DNA from: Triatoma infestans
Lineage: Eukaryota; Arthropoda; Insecta; Hemiptera; Reduviidae
Direction of reading: 5' to 3'
Assembly (NCBI GenBank): GCA_011037195.1
Contig: JAAEAF010003525.1
Span: 1 to 64,000 of the forward strand
Length of the DNA stretch: 64,000 bases
Of this stretch, positions 32,641 to 44,704 are shown in pieces. The number at the start of each line of letters is the position of its first letter. Within the stretch, counting starts at the first letter, position 1. The notes below the pieces were generated by a model. That model worked only from the letters and a program-made list of their open reading frames with translations. It was not told the DNA's origin and made no database searches. Made by a program: the position numbers and the translations under genes.

Positions 32641-32825
32641 GAATGGAGACCCTAATTTATGTACTGTGTTTGTCCTCGTCTGTAGTGGGTATGGTGTATG
32701 TAGTTTACGTGTATTGTGTACTGTTCTGACGAAGTGCATGGAATACTGAGCTGAGGTAACCCGTGGAGTTGCGACTCCCCAAGTAGAGTAGCATGTAACA
32801 GATACCCCTTGTGGGCAGGTTTAAA
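32641..32825 (-). repeat. ~180-bp repeat attached to SINE-1 copy C
   Basis: Shared in the same arrangement with the locus at 47746-47803 plus 48459-48570, including TGTGTACTG(T)GTTTGTCC, GTGTATTGTGTACTGTTCTG and ACAGATACCCCTTG. So two SINE-1 copies carry the same extra sequence beyond the tRNA head. Confidence 0.6.
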
Positions 32826-33437
32826 TGGTAAAGTTATATTTTTTTTCGAATAAAAAATCTATATATCAGTAATTATTGTATATATAGTATTTTGATTATA
32901 TTTATTATTATTTTGCAAGACTTTACGTTTACTTTAGGCTTCATAAGATCGATAGCGCTATTATTTTTCTGTCTATTAGACTGCGCGTAAGTTTGTTCTG
33001 ATAACGCGCAAAAACCCCTTGGATTTTTTGATAGTATTTGATTTGAAAGTTATTTCCCCAAAACTGCGCTATTTTTTATTTCATTTCCCCTTATAAAAAA
33101 AGGATAAATCGGAAAAACAGTTATTATTAACTAGCTGAAAAGAAATGTTCTAGGAAATAATAATAATAATAAAGAAATGAAATGAAGAGTGCAGAAACTT
33201 TCATCCTGTGCTAAATTTTGATAGAATAAACATTTCTCTTCCATTTTTTCATTTTAATTTAGGACAAATCCGTAGTTACCAGAGATAACTTCCTTGACAA
33301 CCGTATGTTTGCCAACCTTTAATTGACCTAACAAGTATTCTCTCGACCTTAATAAAAATGTTAATTTTGCCAATCTTCCAACCAACTTAAAATTCGCACT
33401 TATCAACTAATTTTTAATAGTGTAACATTTTCCTCAA
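32826..33437. other. No feature recognised
   Basis: AT-rich spacer to the left target duplication of the RTE LINE. Confidence 0.45.
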
Positions 33438-34320
33438 AAAATGCACGAGGGGAATATGTATCAAATCAAACAAGGTGGAGGACTATCCAAACCGTTCCTA
33501 GCCTCAAAGGGATTAAAACAGGGTTGCTGTCTGGCCCCCATCTCTTTTTAAAATCTATTTAGAGAGACTCCTGCAGGACTGGATGAGAAGATGTCAGGGA
33601 ATGGGCTTACCAGTGCACAATGAGTGCCTTAGCTCCCTACTTTTTGCAGACGATCAAGTGGTGATTGCCCAGGACAGAGAGGATCTGGAATTTATGTCAA
33701 GGAGATTGAAAAGCCAGTATGAACAATGGGGCATGAAAATAAATTTTATAAAAACGGAGTACATGGTATCGGAGGAAATGTACAAGAAGATTTGGAAGTG
33801 GATGGGTACAGGATCAAAAAAGTGAAAGCTTTCAAATATTTGGGCTCGATTCTAAATGAAGAGGGAGGATGTGGTGCGGAAGTGAGGGCAAGAAGCGGGC
33901 AGGCCAAGAAAGCTGTAAGAATGCTTCACTCCATCCTCTGGAACACCAGTATATCCACGGAGAATAAAAGAAGGATCTTCTGTTCCATTATAGACCGGAT
34001 AAGGAATGAGGCTATACTGGAGGAAATGGGCATAGAGAAAAGGATGAATCAAAAAGTAGTGGAGAGAAAGATGAGGTGGTATGGGCATGTGCGACGAATG
34101 GCCCCAGACAGGTGGCCGGAAAAGGTGCGGAATTGGACCCCTTCTGGAAGGAGGAAAAGAGGAAGACCAGCACATCGATGGGACGAAGAGATAGAGAAGG
34201 AGATGATGGGGAGAGGACTGAGAGATGGAGATTGGAGGGATAGAACGCTGTGGAGAGAACGTCTGACTTGAGGCGAACTCAATGAGGGGAAACGCCATAA
34301 AAGAAAAAAAAAAAAGAAAG
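33438..34320 (+). pseudogene. 5'-truncated RTE-clade LINE
   Basis: Bounded by a perfect 13-bp duplication ACATTTTCCTCAA (33425-33437 and 34321-34333). The RT starts at GLKQGCCLAP, then KIYLERLLQDWMR, catalytic FADD at 33643-33654, INFIKTEYM, and after a frameshift VKAFKYLGSILNEEG. The thumb region is internally deleted (the usual W-x-L/RRS block is missing after IFCSIID). The C-terminal KMRWYGHVRRM ... GRRKRGRPAHRWDEEIEKEM signature of RTE elements then runs to the stop. It ends in an A-rich tail. At least three lesions: dead. Confidence 0.9.
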
Positions 34321-34333
34321 ACATTTTCCTCAA

Positions 34334-35439
34334 GAGTGTCAAAAAATAATTTTAGCTAAAAATTAACAAGTATTGCATTAAATATTGAGACTCAAATTTG
34401 ACAGATACAACTACTGCTTATGTCAACGGAAAAATCTTGCAAGAAACTTGATAAAAGTTACTTCTTGAATTCTAATAGCGGCAAATTTTATTGTAAGCAG
34501 TAAGGACAGGTTTCCTTCGTGCCACATAATGGGTTACTTATAAATAAAAATTTAATTTTTTTTAAGTGGGATTCATTTATAAAACTTAAATTATAGAAAA
34601 AAAAATGCTATCTTTCTAAATTAATTTTTAAAAATTTTGATATAAATGATGCGTAATTTGGCCAATTCAAATAGAAAATATCTCATGAAAATAGGAAATC
34701 ATGAGGATAATATCATGAGACATGAGAATACAAAGTTTGCCAGAAGGAGTATAAATGTGTAGAGAAACGCTTGTCACACAAGATAGGCAACTAAAAGAGG
34801 GTCACAACTAAATAGAAATGTTCACTCATATGGAATTGTCATGATAACATACAAACAATTTAAACTTCACTAAAATTTACATTTATATTTACATTCTACT
34901 ATAACTTGTGCAATAAACTTTCCAAATTATTGTAGTTTGGAAATGATTTATACAAGATTTATTCTATATTGATTTTGAAGGTTAATTTAATGTCAAATCT
35001 ATTTCCCACAACTGAGTAACAATCAACCACCAATGGCAGACGCAATGCTGGAAAAATTTATAAAACTCCAAATTGAAAAATCATGAAATAAGAAATGTAA
35101 AAATAGGTTAGTAAAATCATGAATAATTATTAATCGATGTCCAAAAAAAATAAATCGAATATAAAACTAAATTTAATTGTATATCAGCTTGACAGTACCA
35201 TGCCAATTATTAATATAGTTTGAAAAGTAAAAAAGTTTTCTTGGGGAGAACATCGCCTTTTACAAATTGGAGCAAGTCTTAAGAATCGAAGTTGTCAGGC
35301 ATCACGGGAAACTTTTAAAAAACTCAACGACATCCAGCTCTCTACTTACTACGTATAAACAATTTAAAAACCTAAAAAGTACTTCAAAATGATAGTAGGA
35401 TATTCATTCTTTTCTTTCGGTTAGAACAGGAAGCCCAAG
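34334..35439. other. No gene recognised
   Basis: AT-rich spacer; no repeat or frame recognised. Confidence 0.45.
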
Positions 35440-36740
35440 AGGAAGTATCCTTGATATTCACCTCTATAAATCCAGAAACACACTAAATCACTCAAAGTAA
35501 TGTTATATGAATCTTCTCAAACATTCCAATTCTGCAACTTTTTCAAGAAACTGTACGTTTGAACTGCAGTTTAAAAAGCAACAATTAAAGTTAAACGGGA
35601 GTAAAAACCAAAGTGGAACTTCTGATCAGATTTCTAAATACGTGAAGTTCCTCGGAGTACTTCTTCTCGATAGTAAAGTAAATTTTGTCGCAACATATTA
35701 AGACAGCATCAAAAGGCAATTATTTTCTTTTGGCGATGTAGAAGGATTGTAGGAACGATTTGGGATCTACTAGACAGCTGCTTGAGAATGTCTTGTCTGG
35801 CGGTGACTGGTTTGATGCGGACCACGTTAACTGTTGCCACGGAGAATCTGTTGCAATCCCCACCGCTCCTTGTGGAGGTGAAAAACCTGGTAATGAAAGC
35901 CTATTATAGAAGTAAGCAGGCAGGTTTTTAGCAGGGAACGTAATATAGTCATTCTAACATTCCTCGCGAGATGCCTATTACATGTTTTGTTTTTCATCAT
36001 TCTTAAATATCAGGTAATTTTCCAGAAAAAATTGGGAGTCCATTTGAGATTGAGTCCATCTGATATGTTACCTAATAATTATCTCCGGTTTCACACGAAT
36101 GGTTCCTGAATGGATGGACCGCAGTCTATTTTGACACTTGGGCAGTATCACTTGGCAGTATCTTTCGATGAATGGACCATGTTTTCCAAACAGAGGTTTA
36201 TGCTATTCTTTGTTGTTTTTTAGTTGAGCGATTACTTAACGCTAAGTTAAAAAAGTATTTGTATCTGGTCGCGTAGTCAAACTGCGTTGGAGACATTGAG
36301 TTCGTAGGTCTTTACTTTTAGAACTTAGGTTGGTACTAGAATGTTTTAGAAGACTGGAAGAGCTTGCTTTCATTAACGATGTAGTTCTAATCTGGTTACT
36401 AGTTCATATGGGAATGTTGAGGAATGAGGAAGCTGACTGTTTTGACAAATTAGGTGCCTCTGTCCCTTTCATTGGTTCCGAGTTTACTTTGGTGTTACAT
36501 GACTTTGGTTACATCGACAGCATCGACAACATTCCTCTCTCTGGATCAGTTTAGTGGGTTGTCGGAAACCTAAGGTGGGAGATCCGGACAGGGAGTTAAT
36601 GAGATGTTGCTGTTTCTCTTAGAGATTTAGTTGGTTCTCTTAATGGGGGATTGTGGTTTAAGGGGTGAAGTGCCTAAACCTTTTTGTAGAGTTTGTGAGA
36701 CGGAAGAAGAAACATCCATCCATCCATCCTCCCAATGGAG
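35440..36740 (+). pseudogene. RNase H LINE, highly degenerate (copy 1 of a three-copy family)
   Basis: Blocks in order: KYVKFLGVLL and DSKVNFV (RT thumb) at 35635-35695, the RT-RNase H linker MRTTLTVATENLLQSPPLL near 35815-35870, an RNase H start reading HTNGS near 36090, FQTEVYAILCC near 36190, and HMGMLRNEEADCFDKLGA near 36405-36455. The C-terminal CRVCETEEET zinc-type motif lies near 36685-36710. Close in order and wording to the copies at 38811 and 42127 but the most decayed. The (CATC)n patch near 36712 and loss of the tail mark its 3' end. Confidence 0.7.
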
Positions 36741-37120
36741 GGATGATTAGACATGCTAAAATGCCCATTTCAGTAAATTATACGATTCTACTATTTATAT
36801 ACGAAATATTACCAAAAATATAATTTGCTGCCCAAATTCTTGGTTGAAGAAAATCGATTTACCGGAAATGTGACCGTTAGGAGGACATTTTTTTTTTTTT
36901 TTAGGATTCGGTGATTTTTTTCCTGAAAAAACCAACAGCTTTTATTAAATCTGGTATACTAACTATATGTACGATCACTTTGGTTTGTAATTTTTTCTAA
37001 GAAAAACTCATTTCAAAAGGGTTCTGGGGAAGATTTTCCTACAGAAGTGTCGATTTTATAAGTATCTCTACCGTTATAATAATATAGAAGCCAAATAAAC
37101 ACCATAAGCCAAAATATTGT
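36741..37120 (-). mobile_element. Worn HINE-II-like remnant
   Basis: Phrases equivalent to HINE modules on the minus strand: TTTACCGGAAATGTG near 36859, a CAACAGCTTTTATTAAATC block near 36932 and the (A/T)CCATTTCA-like module end. Too diverged for a boundary. Confidence 0.35.
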
Positions 37121-37309
37121 GTAGTGGAAGAAGAAACGCAAAAATAAATAGTTTTGAAAAATATTTTAAGTGAAATTATTTTGGCAAAAATTAAAATTGT
37201 ATTTTAGAGTCAGGTACTGTAATTTAAGGCCATTGTTATTAGGGAAACAAAGACACAAGAATACGTTAAATTAATATAATGCCATTTGGCGAAATGTTTT
37301 GTAAGAGAA

Positions 37310-37505
37310 GGCATTTCACAATATATTAATAAGTTTATAATATCTTTGCAAATAACTTGTAGTTATTATTTTAATGGAATATATTTATTGTTAGCAGTGG
37401 TGACTACTTTCTTATTTCTGATACTTCTCTCTTTAACATATATACTTACAAGCCCTCTTACTAAACCGGTCACGCCACAAGCTACCAGCACACAAACACA
37501 CAACA
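37310..37505 (-). repeat. Dispersed repeat with a conserved short reading frame (copy 2)
   Basis: Minus-strand partner of 8690-8892. The frame encodes a hydrophobic segment (LCVCVLVACGV), a basic stretch and the shared tail ending NNKYIPLK before TAA. Confidence 0.5.
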
Positions 37506-38797
37506 TCATCAAAAACATTTCAGTATCAATGAGTAAATAAGTAATATGCCAAACTATCAATGAGTAAATAAATATTACATCATAGTGAAGGTAATAAATA
37601 CTATGAACGGCTAAGTCAACCTGCATATACTTAAGACAGTTTTTTGCCGAGCAGATATACCGCTATTAAATTAAAATTATTTGAAAAGCAATTCTGTTAC
37701 ATTCTGAGTGAACCGCGTTCATCAGGATTCTGATTAAATTTCTATTTATTTTAAGAAAATTATTCATGAGATCAAAATTTAATCCAAATTCAATTTTTTT
37801 TCCTTTTAAATTCTACATTCTTTTTTTACAATCTGTATATCTAACCTCACGATTCAAGGTTAGCAGCATTTACTCAACAATGTTTTAACTACGCAAACAA
37901 AAAAAAAGATCCATGGAGAAAAAGAATAATAATAATATCTTATAATAAGGGTGCAATAAACAAACAAATCTACATAAATATGATTTATAGGAAATCTTGC
38001 AGGAAGATATGCCTAGAATTCATAATCACTTTGATAATAGAAAGTGCCAGTTTCAGGTGTACCAACTTAAATCTTGAGAATCCTTGAAGAAGATGAGTTA
38101 CAAAGTTGATAAAGTTATTATCTATAAAGAGTGAGCAGGAGGGTGGAGTGGTAAGGGAATGTAACCAGCCTTGATGAGAAGTGGTACAAGCAGTGTGTGT
38201 GTGTGTGTGTGAGTGTGTGTGTGTGTGTGTGTGCTGTGGTAAAGAGGCAAGTTATAAAACTTTACCAATCCATTCGTTTAACCAGTTTCCTATCTTCCAT
38301 ATTACCACTAGAAAGTTTGAAAATCCTAAAGAGCTTATTCCGCTATTTAAAATTAAATAGATTTTATATGGAAACATAGGATGGGATATATATCGTCCAA
38401 CTAACTACATATGAACTAATATTTTTAGCTAAACTGTTTTTAAACTATAAAACTGTTTTTAAAATTCTATTCAGCATTGTTTACATAATTTAATATCTTT
38501 CACCGATTGCGTATGATTGATTCCAGGAAAAAAGTAAGCGTCACTTTTTTACTAATTTGATTCATTCAAGTTGAAACGTACATTATTTTTTTTTTTTCTA
38601 CAATTAAAACAAAATGAACAATAAAACAGAATTAATTAAACTCATTCCATTAAACAATTGAGTAAATATATATTACAAAAACATTTAATTATCCACCTAC
38701 GACGTTTAGCATCAATTCAAATCAAAATATCACAACTTTTATCTGATAAATTAATGTACTCGAAAGTTATGGCATATAATTTCTCTTCCAAATTAGT
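37506..38797. other. No gene recognised
   Basis: AT-rich; includes a tandem-like pair 'CAATGAGTAAATAA' at about 37528 and 37558, and a (GT)n microsatellite at 38193-38232. Confidence 0.45.
38193..38232. repeat. (GT)n microsatellite
   Basis: GTGTGT run with a single GA interruption. Confidence 0.95.
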
Positions 38798-38810
38798 TAA
38801 TAAAAACTTG

Positions 38811-39769
38811 GTCTGGTCTGTCTGGTGTGATACCTCAGAATTATCTTCGGTGTTATACGGACGGTTCCAGAATGGATGGGTAGGTCTATTTTGAGACGGT
38901 ACACCATTTGGTGGTGTCTCTTGATGAATGGGCCTCTGTTTTCCAGGCTGAGGTATATGCAATTCTTTGTAGTATCTTGGATGAGAGGGTATGTAACATT
39001 AAATTAAAGGGTGTTATACATCTGCTCGGACAACCAACGTACGTTGAAGGCGCTTAGTTCATGTGTCTTCACTTCCAGATTGGTTTTAGAATGTACTAAA
39101 AGACTGGAGGAGCTTTCTTCTTTGAAGGATGTGCTTCTAGTCTGAGTACCAGGTCATGTGGGAATTTTTGGGAATAAGGAAGTGGATAGGTTTGCCAAAT
39201 TGGTAGCCTCTCTCCTTTTCATTGGTCCCGAGCCTGCTGTTAGTGTGTCTTTTGACACATATCTGTCAGGATTCCAGTCATGGACAGCCTTACAGCACTC
39301 ATCCTTATGGACGAGTTCAGTTGGTTTTCGGCAGTCTTGGATGCTCATTGGGGGGTCTGGGCAGGGCTTTAAGTGTCATTCACGGACCTCCTTCAGGTAT
39401 CTAGTTGATTTCCTCAACGGGCACTGGTGTTTAAGGAGACATCTTTATACAATGGGGCTCATGCCTGACCCCTTTTGTAGAGACTCTGTGAGACGGAGGA
39501 CGAAACACCCATGCATCTCATGACGGACTGTTTGGGCAGTGAGGCGATTAGGATCAGGTACTTTGGCTGGAATAGGATATCGGTAGAAGAGCTTAAGCTA
39601 TGTCCTTTCAAGGTTCTGGACCGATTTGTTCGGACTGTGGTAAAACCCAGCCTGGACTTTTGTTCCAGACCCGGTAGTTGTTATTCTTTTTTGGGTAGCT
39701 TCGGGCCCAGGGAGGCTTTGGATAGCGTAGGATTTCGCCCTCCCCTTCTTTGAATAATAATAATAATAA
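38811..39769 (+). pseudogene. 5'-truncated RNase H LINE (copy 2)
   Basis: Flanked by a perfect 13-bp duplication TAATAAAAACTTG (38798-38810 and 39770-39782). It begins just before RNase H: SSVLY, then TDGSRMDG in a neighbouring frame, FQAEVYAILC near 38940, a damaged SDSQ block, GHVGIFGNKEVDRFAK near 39150-39200, a FIGPEP motif, and a C-terminal zinc-type tail with ETPMHLMTDC near 39500. It ends in (AAT)n at about 39752-39777. Several frameshifts; same family as 42127-43070. Confidence 0.85.
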
Positions 39770-39782
39770 TAATAAAAACTTG

Positions 39783-40689
39783 AAAAAAAAAACAAAAGAA
39801 AAAAAAAGGAAGTTAATTTAAAACAAAAAGATCAATGTACTTCACATAATGAGTCATAGAATGAAGCATCACTTCTGCACCCATCAATTTTTGTGGTAGA
39901 AAATGATGTTCCAAGTATTTAACAACTTAGTAGAAAAGAAAGTTATACACTCACTAGAGCACAACTTGTATATTATTAGTTATTCAAATTAATCATAAAA
40001 GTTAGAATAAAAGCACACATGAGAAAATCTGGCATAGGTTAAATTATTAAATGACTCAAGAATTATGACTCACACCAGAATATTTATTAAAAAAAAAAAA
40101 ATTTTATTCACTGGCCCATTCTCCATACAGACAGGAAGTTCCTTTGTCTGCAACTACAAATCGACGAATGAAGAAGTCAATGTACGATAAGAGACAGTTC
40201 AAATACCATATCATGTACTACTTCACCTTACTTAGACATTCTATTCTATTGTACATAGAATTTAAATAGCCTCCTTTATGTTGTTTTTTTTTCTATTCTG
40301 TTCTAAATAGATAATTTCAAAACACGTACTTAAATTATATATTCTTTTTTGTGTTTTACTTCGCGCTGGAGTTTAGTATACAAAAATCTGTTACAAAACC
40401 TTCTCACAAGAGTTTTTCTTCTTACTGCAGTTAATACAATTTATTATAAAAACATTGACAAATTTTCTTGAAACTTGGCCATTTTTACTTAATAGTCCTG
40501 CCATAAATGTAAGGATGAAGGAGGGGTACACGTTCTTGACACCCATGGGCAATGATTCACTTGAATTTGATTGCAATGTAGTCTAGACTTACTGACTTAC
40601 TTACTTATTCGAGACCTTTTCTACCATCCGTGTAGAGGTTTAGTCTAGACGATAAAGCCAAATAACACAACAAACTCTAATAACTCTAG
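39783..40689. other. No gene recognised
   Basis: AT-rich spacer between the LINE and the nested HINE-II complex. Confidence 0.45.
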
Positions 40690-41032
40690 AAATACGAGGA
40701 TTATAACGTCACAGATTCCCCCCAAAACCCCTAAAATCAATTTCTTAGGGGATTTTTTTTTTTTTTTTTTTTAAATAAAAGTATTACGTTGAAATTCATG
40801 CAGTTAGGATTCATTTAAGTTTACTCAGAAAATTGTTTTCAAGAAGATTACCAAAAAAAAACTCAAAAATTTATTTCCTAAAATCGTACTTCCGGTTAAC
40901 GGATTTTCTTCAAATTTGTAATTTTAGCTATGTTTCTAAATATAATGTAATTCAGGTATAGAATCATAAACTTTATTCTACTAAATATAGTTTAAAGCAA
41001 AACTTAACGTTAACCTAAAAACCCTTCAAAAA

Positions 41033-41996
41033 ACACAACTTTCTCTTACTCCAGTTCTCAAAATTATAATTGATAAAATGTTATAGTTTATGTACCAAAT
41101 TTAACGAAATTCGTCGAAAACTGAAAAGCTGATCGGTAAAAGCGCACTTCCGATTTACTAATTTTCTTGAAACTCGGAATTTTGGCCGTGTATTTATTTC
41201 TAATTAATTTTGTTTGGATGATAGAATTGTATAATCAACTATGAAAGCACTTTAGAGAAAAACATGACCCCACCCCTCCTCCAAAAATGCCCTTAAATGA
41301 ATTTTCCCAGAGAAATGTTTTAAATAAAAGTTGTAGATCTTTGCATATTTAGTTTATATATGAAGTTTTATGAAAATCGTCGGAGCAATGTTTGGGAAAA
41401 TGGCGAAAAAGTGAAAAAAAAAAAAAACATTTAGTAAAGTGGCAAAGTAAACGCTCTTCCGGTTATCTGATTTTTTTAAAACTCGGAATTTCAACAACTT
41501 TTTCAATTCCAATTAACACTATTTAGATGATAGAATTGTCTAATAAACTGAAATAGCACTTTAGAGGAAAACCTGACCCCACCCTTCCAACAAAAGGGGG
41601 AAGATTAAATGAATTTTCACAGAGAAATGTTACAAATAAAAGTTGTAGCTCATTGTATGTGTAGTTGATACATTAAGCTTGATGAAAATCGTCGGAGCCG
41701 TTTTTGAGAAAAACGCAAAAAAGTAAAAAAAACTAACTAGTAAAGTGGTACTTTCGGTTGAGGAATTTTGACAGATAACGTAGAGTCAGATCCCATGGTG
41801 ATACCTAAACAGAATATTAAGTTTCAACTTTCTAAGGTTTTTCGATTTTGAGCTGTGCTGTCCACACAGACCATTTGCTAAAAACTACTTTTTTGGACTC
41901 AGGGGATCTCAAAACGGATATTTCCGGTGAAAACTCGATATCGAAAATTTGACACGATTACAATACTTATCTTACTAGGAGTAAGAGAAAGTAAAA
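41033..41996 (+). mobile_element. HINE-I copy G, two-module form
   Basis: Starts within the 5' end (ACAACTTTCTCTTACTCC at 41035-41052; the leading TCTGGTGTGA part is missing) and ends with CTTACTAGGAGTAAGAGAAAGT near 41971-41992. This copy shows the 15-bp inverted ends perfectly. Module boxes near 41144, 41453 and 41750 are mutated to CTTCCGA, CTTCCGG and CTTTCGG. The microsatellite is almost absent. Confidence 0.8.
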
Positions 41997-42126
41997 ATCT
42001 CAAAAATTTATTCCCTAAAGTCGTACTTCCGGTTAACGGATTTTCTTCAAATTTGTAATTTTCAGCTATGCTTCTAAATATAATGTAATTCAGGTATTAG
42101 AATCATTAACTTTATTGTACTAAATA

Positions 42127-43070
42127 CACTGGATGGACTTTATTGTACTGGACGGTTCCAGGATGGATGGTAGGTCTGGGGCTGCCGTCTATTTTGAGAC
42201 GGGAGACCATTTGGTAGCGCCACTTGGTGAGTGGGCCACCGTTTTCCAGGCTGAGGTTTATGCAATTCTTTGCTGTATTTTGGATGAGAGGGTGCGTAAC
42301 ACTAATTTAAAAGGTGTTTGTATCTGCTCGGACAGCCAAGCTGCGCTGAAGGCGCTTAATTCATGTGTCTTCACTTCCAGATTGGTGTTGGAATGTTCTA
42401 AAAGACTGGAAGATCTTTCTTCATTAAAGGATGTGCTTCTGGTCTGGGTTCCAGGTCATATGGGAATCTTTGGGAATGAGGAGGTGGATAGGTTTGCCAA
42501 ATTAGGTGCCTCTCTCCCTTTCATTGGTCCAGAGCCTACTGTTGGTGTGTCTTCTGGCACATGCTTATCAGGCTTTCAGACATGGATGACCTCACAGCAC
42601 TCATCCTTATGGATGAGTGCAGTGGGTTGTCGGCAGTCTAAAATGCTCATTGAGGGTCCGGACGGAGCTTTGAGTAGCGGGGTCCGATGTCTTTCACGGA
42701 CCTCCCTCGGCATCTGGTTGGATTCCTCACTGGGCATTGTGGTTTAAGGAGACATCTCTATACAATGGGACTCATGCCTGACCCCTTGAGTTTGTGAGAC
42801 TGAGGAGGAAACACCCATGCACCTGATGACGGATTGTTTGGGTTGTGAGGGGATTAGGTTTAACCTTCGGCCGGAATAGGATATCGGTAGAGGATCTTAA
42901 GCTGTGTCCTTTTAAGGTTTTGATCTGATTTGTTCGGTCTGTGGTGAAACTTAGATGGTTAAAACCTGGGCCTGGATTTTCGTTCTAGTCCCAGTGGTTG
43001 TTATTCTTTAGGGGTAGCCCTGGGAGGCTTTGGATGGCGCAGGGATTGCCTTCCCTTCTTGAATAATAAT
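42127..43070 (+). pseudogene. 5'-truncated RNase H LINE (copy 3, best preserved)
   Basis: A 204-codon frame from 42133 holds a full RNase H domain: LDGS (D7), FQAEVYAI (E41), CSDSQAAL (D67), VPGHMGIFGNEEVDRFAK (H109, D119), then FIGPEP. After frameshifts the tail shows ETPMHLMTDC near 42805-42835. It ends in (AAT)n. The flanks 'TACTAAATA' and 'AAACTT..AAACTTAACGTTAAC' match the uninterrupted HINE-II sequence at 41000-41030. No RT present. Confidence 0.85.
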
Positions 43071-43439
43071 AATAAATAAACTTTAAAAGAAAACTTAACG
43101 TTAACGTTTCTACACTCCTAAAACCCAACAAAAACTAAAAACTTCCCTCTGAAATGTGTCAAATCAAAATGATCATACCATATATACCATATGTGTGTGT
43201 ACATTATATGCGAAGTACAAAAAAAAAAATTGATGAGCCATTTACGAGAAAATCGCGAAAAAGTGGGGGGGGGAGAAAAAAAATGGAGTAAAGTAATACG
43301 CACTTCTGGTTAATATTTTTTTTTTGTTTTTGTTTTTATCCAAATCTTCAGAGTAAAGCAAAAGTAATATATAAACAAAATAATTAATTGATCTTGTTAT
43401 AATTTATTTGTCATTCCGTTTTGCGTTATTTTGTTCACA

Positions 43440-44366
43440 CACACCCATCTACCCACACAATGGTCTAAGTCATTAGGGATAGAACTCATGGCGGCGGCCT
43501 TGGAGACATTAGCTAGCAGATACCCATCAGAAAGTTGGCTGCATGTATTTACAGATGGGACAGCACAGCACGACCGTGGTAGTGCTGACCTAATTCGTGT
43601 TTATTGCGAATTACTTCAGAGCTGCCAGTCAGTCGGATGTGCGTGCACGCATTTTGACAGCGAAATTGCTGGGATAAAGCACGCTCTTGAAAATATTGAA
43701 CGACTCACATCAAGAAATGTTGTCATCCTGGTGGACATGCAAGATGCCATTATCGCTATGACTAACTTAAGGAACTGCGAGCCCAAGAACATACCTAGTT
43801 GCCGGAAAAGGATTAAAAACCGCTTAGTTACTAAAAAGGCGGTTTCAGATTATACTCCAATGGGTCCTAAGCCATTGTGGGCTGGCTGGAAATGACTAAG
43901 CTGACCAGCTCGGCGCACGGTCATCGCAGCGAGTCCCCACTTAATATTTGCGAGGCCCGTTCTCTGTTATGGTCCACATTGAATCGCATACAACATGATG
44001 TTCACCGAGAGGCAGTCCTTGGAAAGAGATACGACGCCCTCTGCACGCGTGATAGCCGGTTAGATAGTGAACTACCTCCTAGTATCAACGTGGCAGATTT
44101 TCAACTGCTAACTGCCACGACTACAACATCATCTGTGGCGAATAGAAGTAGTGGATAGACCAACTTGCCTTCTAAGGAGTCTAAGGGTAAGGAGGACATG
44201 ACGAGCGAGCACCTACTGAAATGTACTGCCGTGCAATGATTTGTGATGTACTCGCCATGATTTGGGAATTAACGCGCAGCCACGTATGGCTGCTCTCTAT
44301 TGGACTGCTCGCCAACAAATGGCTCAATACCAATAAAAATCGCCGCTGGAAAGAAAAAATTACCCC
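43440..44366 (+). pseudogene. 5'-truncated RNase H LINE of a different family
   Basis: Blocks: YPSESWLHVFTDGT (catalytic D at residue 42 of the 154-codon frame), HFDSEIAGIKHAL (E78), VILVDMQDAI (D102 kept, canonical SDS lost), then in a shifted frame LQWVLSHCGLAGND, a TAA stop, and ADQLGA. A C-terminal segment includes RLDSELPPSINV and TSEHLLKC near 44195-44222. The YPS-x-W-L-x-V-FTDGS start is unlike the other LINEs here, so it is a separate lineage. Inserted in the CA-rich part of HINE-II. Confidence 0.75.
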
Positions 44367-44449
44367 CCCCACACACACACACATCAAAACATTTGCTAAA
44401 AACTCTTTTTTTTTAGAAGATCATATAAATTCCTCTTGTCAGGAATAAA

Positions 44450-44678
44450 TCTAAACCTTTGGCGCAACAGAAACAAATGACGATTTTTTATTAGGAGATA
44501 GGCATGTACTAAACATGCTCCGGCTTTCACCGCCTTTAGTTTTGGCCTTTGCTAAACCAAGTTCGCTACTAACTGTTTTTCTTCCGATGCTGTCGTCTTA
44601 GGCTTCAAGTTAATCTAATCCTAAATTGTCGCACCAAAAGCGAATCTGTTATCCATTGGAGCAGCGCCTAAGGGCTTT
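44450..44678 (-). mobile_element. SINE-2 copy 2
   Basis: Minus-strand match to 10815-11045: head TCCAATGGATAACAGATTCG then TTTTGGTGCGACAATTTAGG, and a shared GGCGCAACAG end. It sits inside the 3' hairpin of the HINE-II copy (CTCTTGTCAGGA on the left, GTAGTAAGAGAAAG on the right). Confidence 0.55.
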
Positions 44679-44704
44679 ACAGTAGTAAGAGAAAGTAAAA
44701 AAAT

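Larger units (their letters stand above)
40690..44704 (+). mobile_element. HINE-II copy with four nested insertions
   Basis: HINE-II sequence is seen at about 40690-41030, 41997-42126, 43078-43430, 44366-44450 and 44679-44704. It includes GTACTTCCGGTTAACGG boxes (40886 and 42020), a CGCACTTCTGGTTAAT box near 43299, a CA microsatellite, ACATTTGCTAAAAACT near 44388 and the terminal GTAAGAGAAAGTAAAAA at 44683. The gaps hold a HINE-I, two RNase H LINEs and a SINE-2. A 130-170 bp block (TTTATTTCCTAAAATCG...) is present on both sides of the HINE-I, so part of HINE-II is duplicated around it. Confidence 0.55.

Noticed and set aside
33852..34342. Minus-strand frames of 97-148 codons
   Set aside because: Antisense shadows of the RTE LINE C-terminus, which carries the recognisable motifs on the plus strand.
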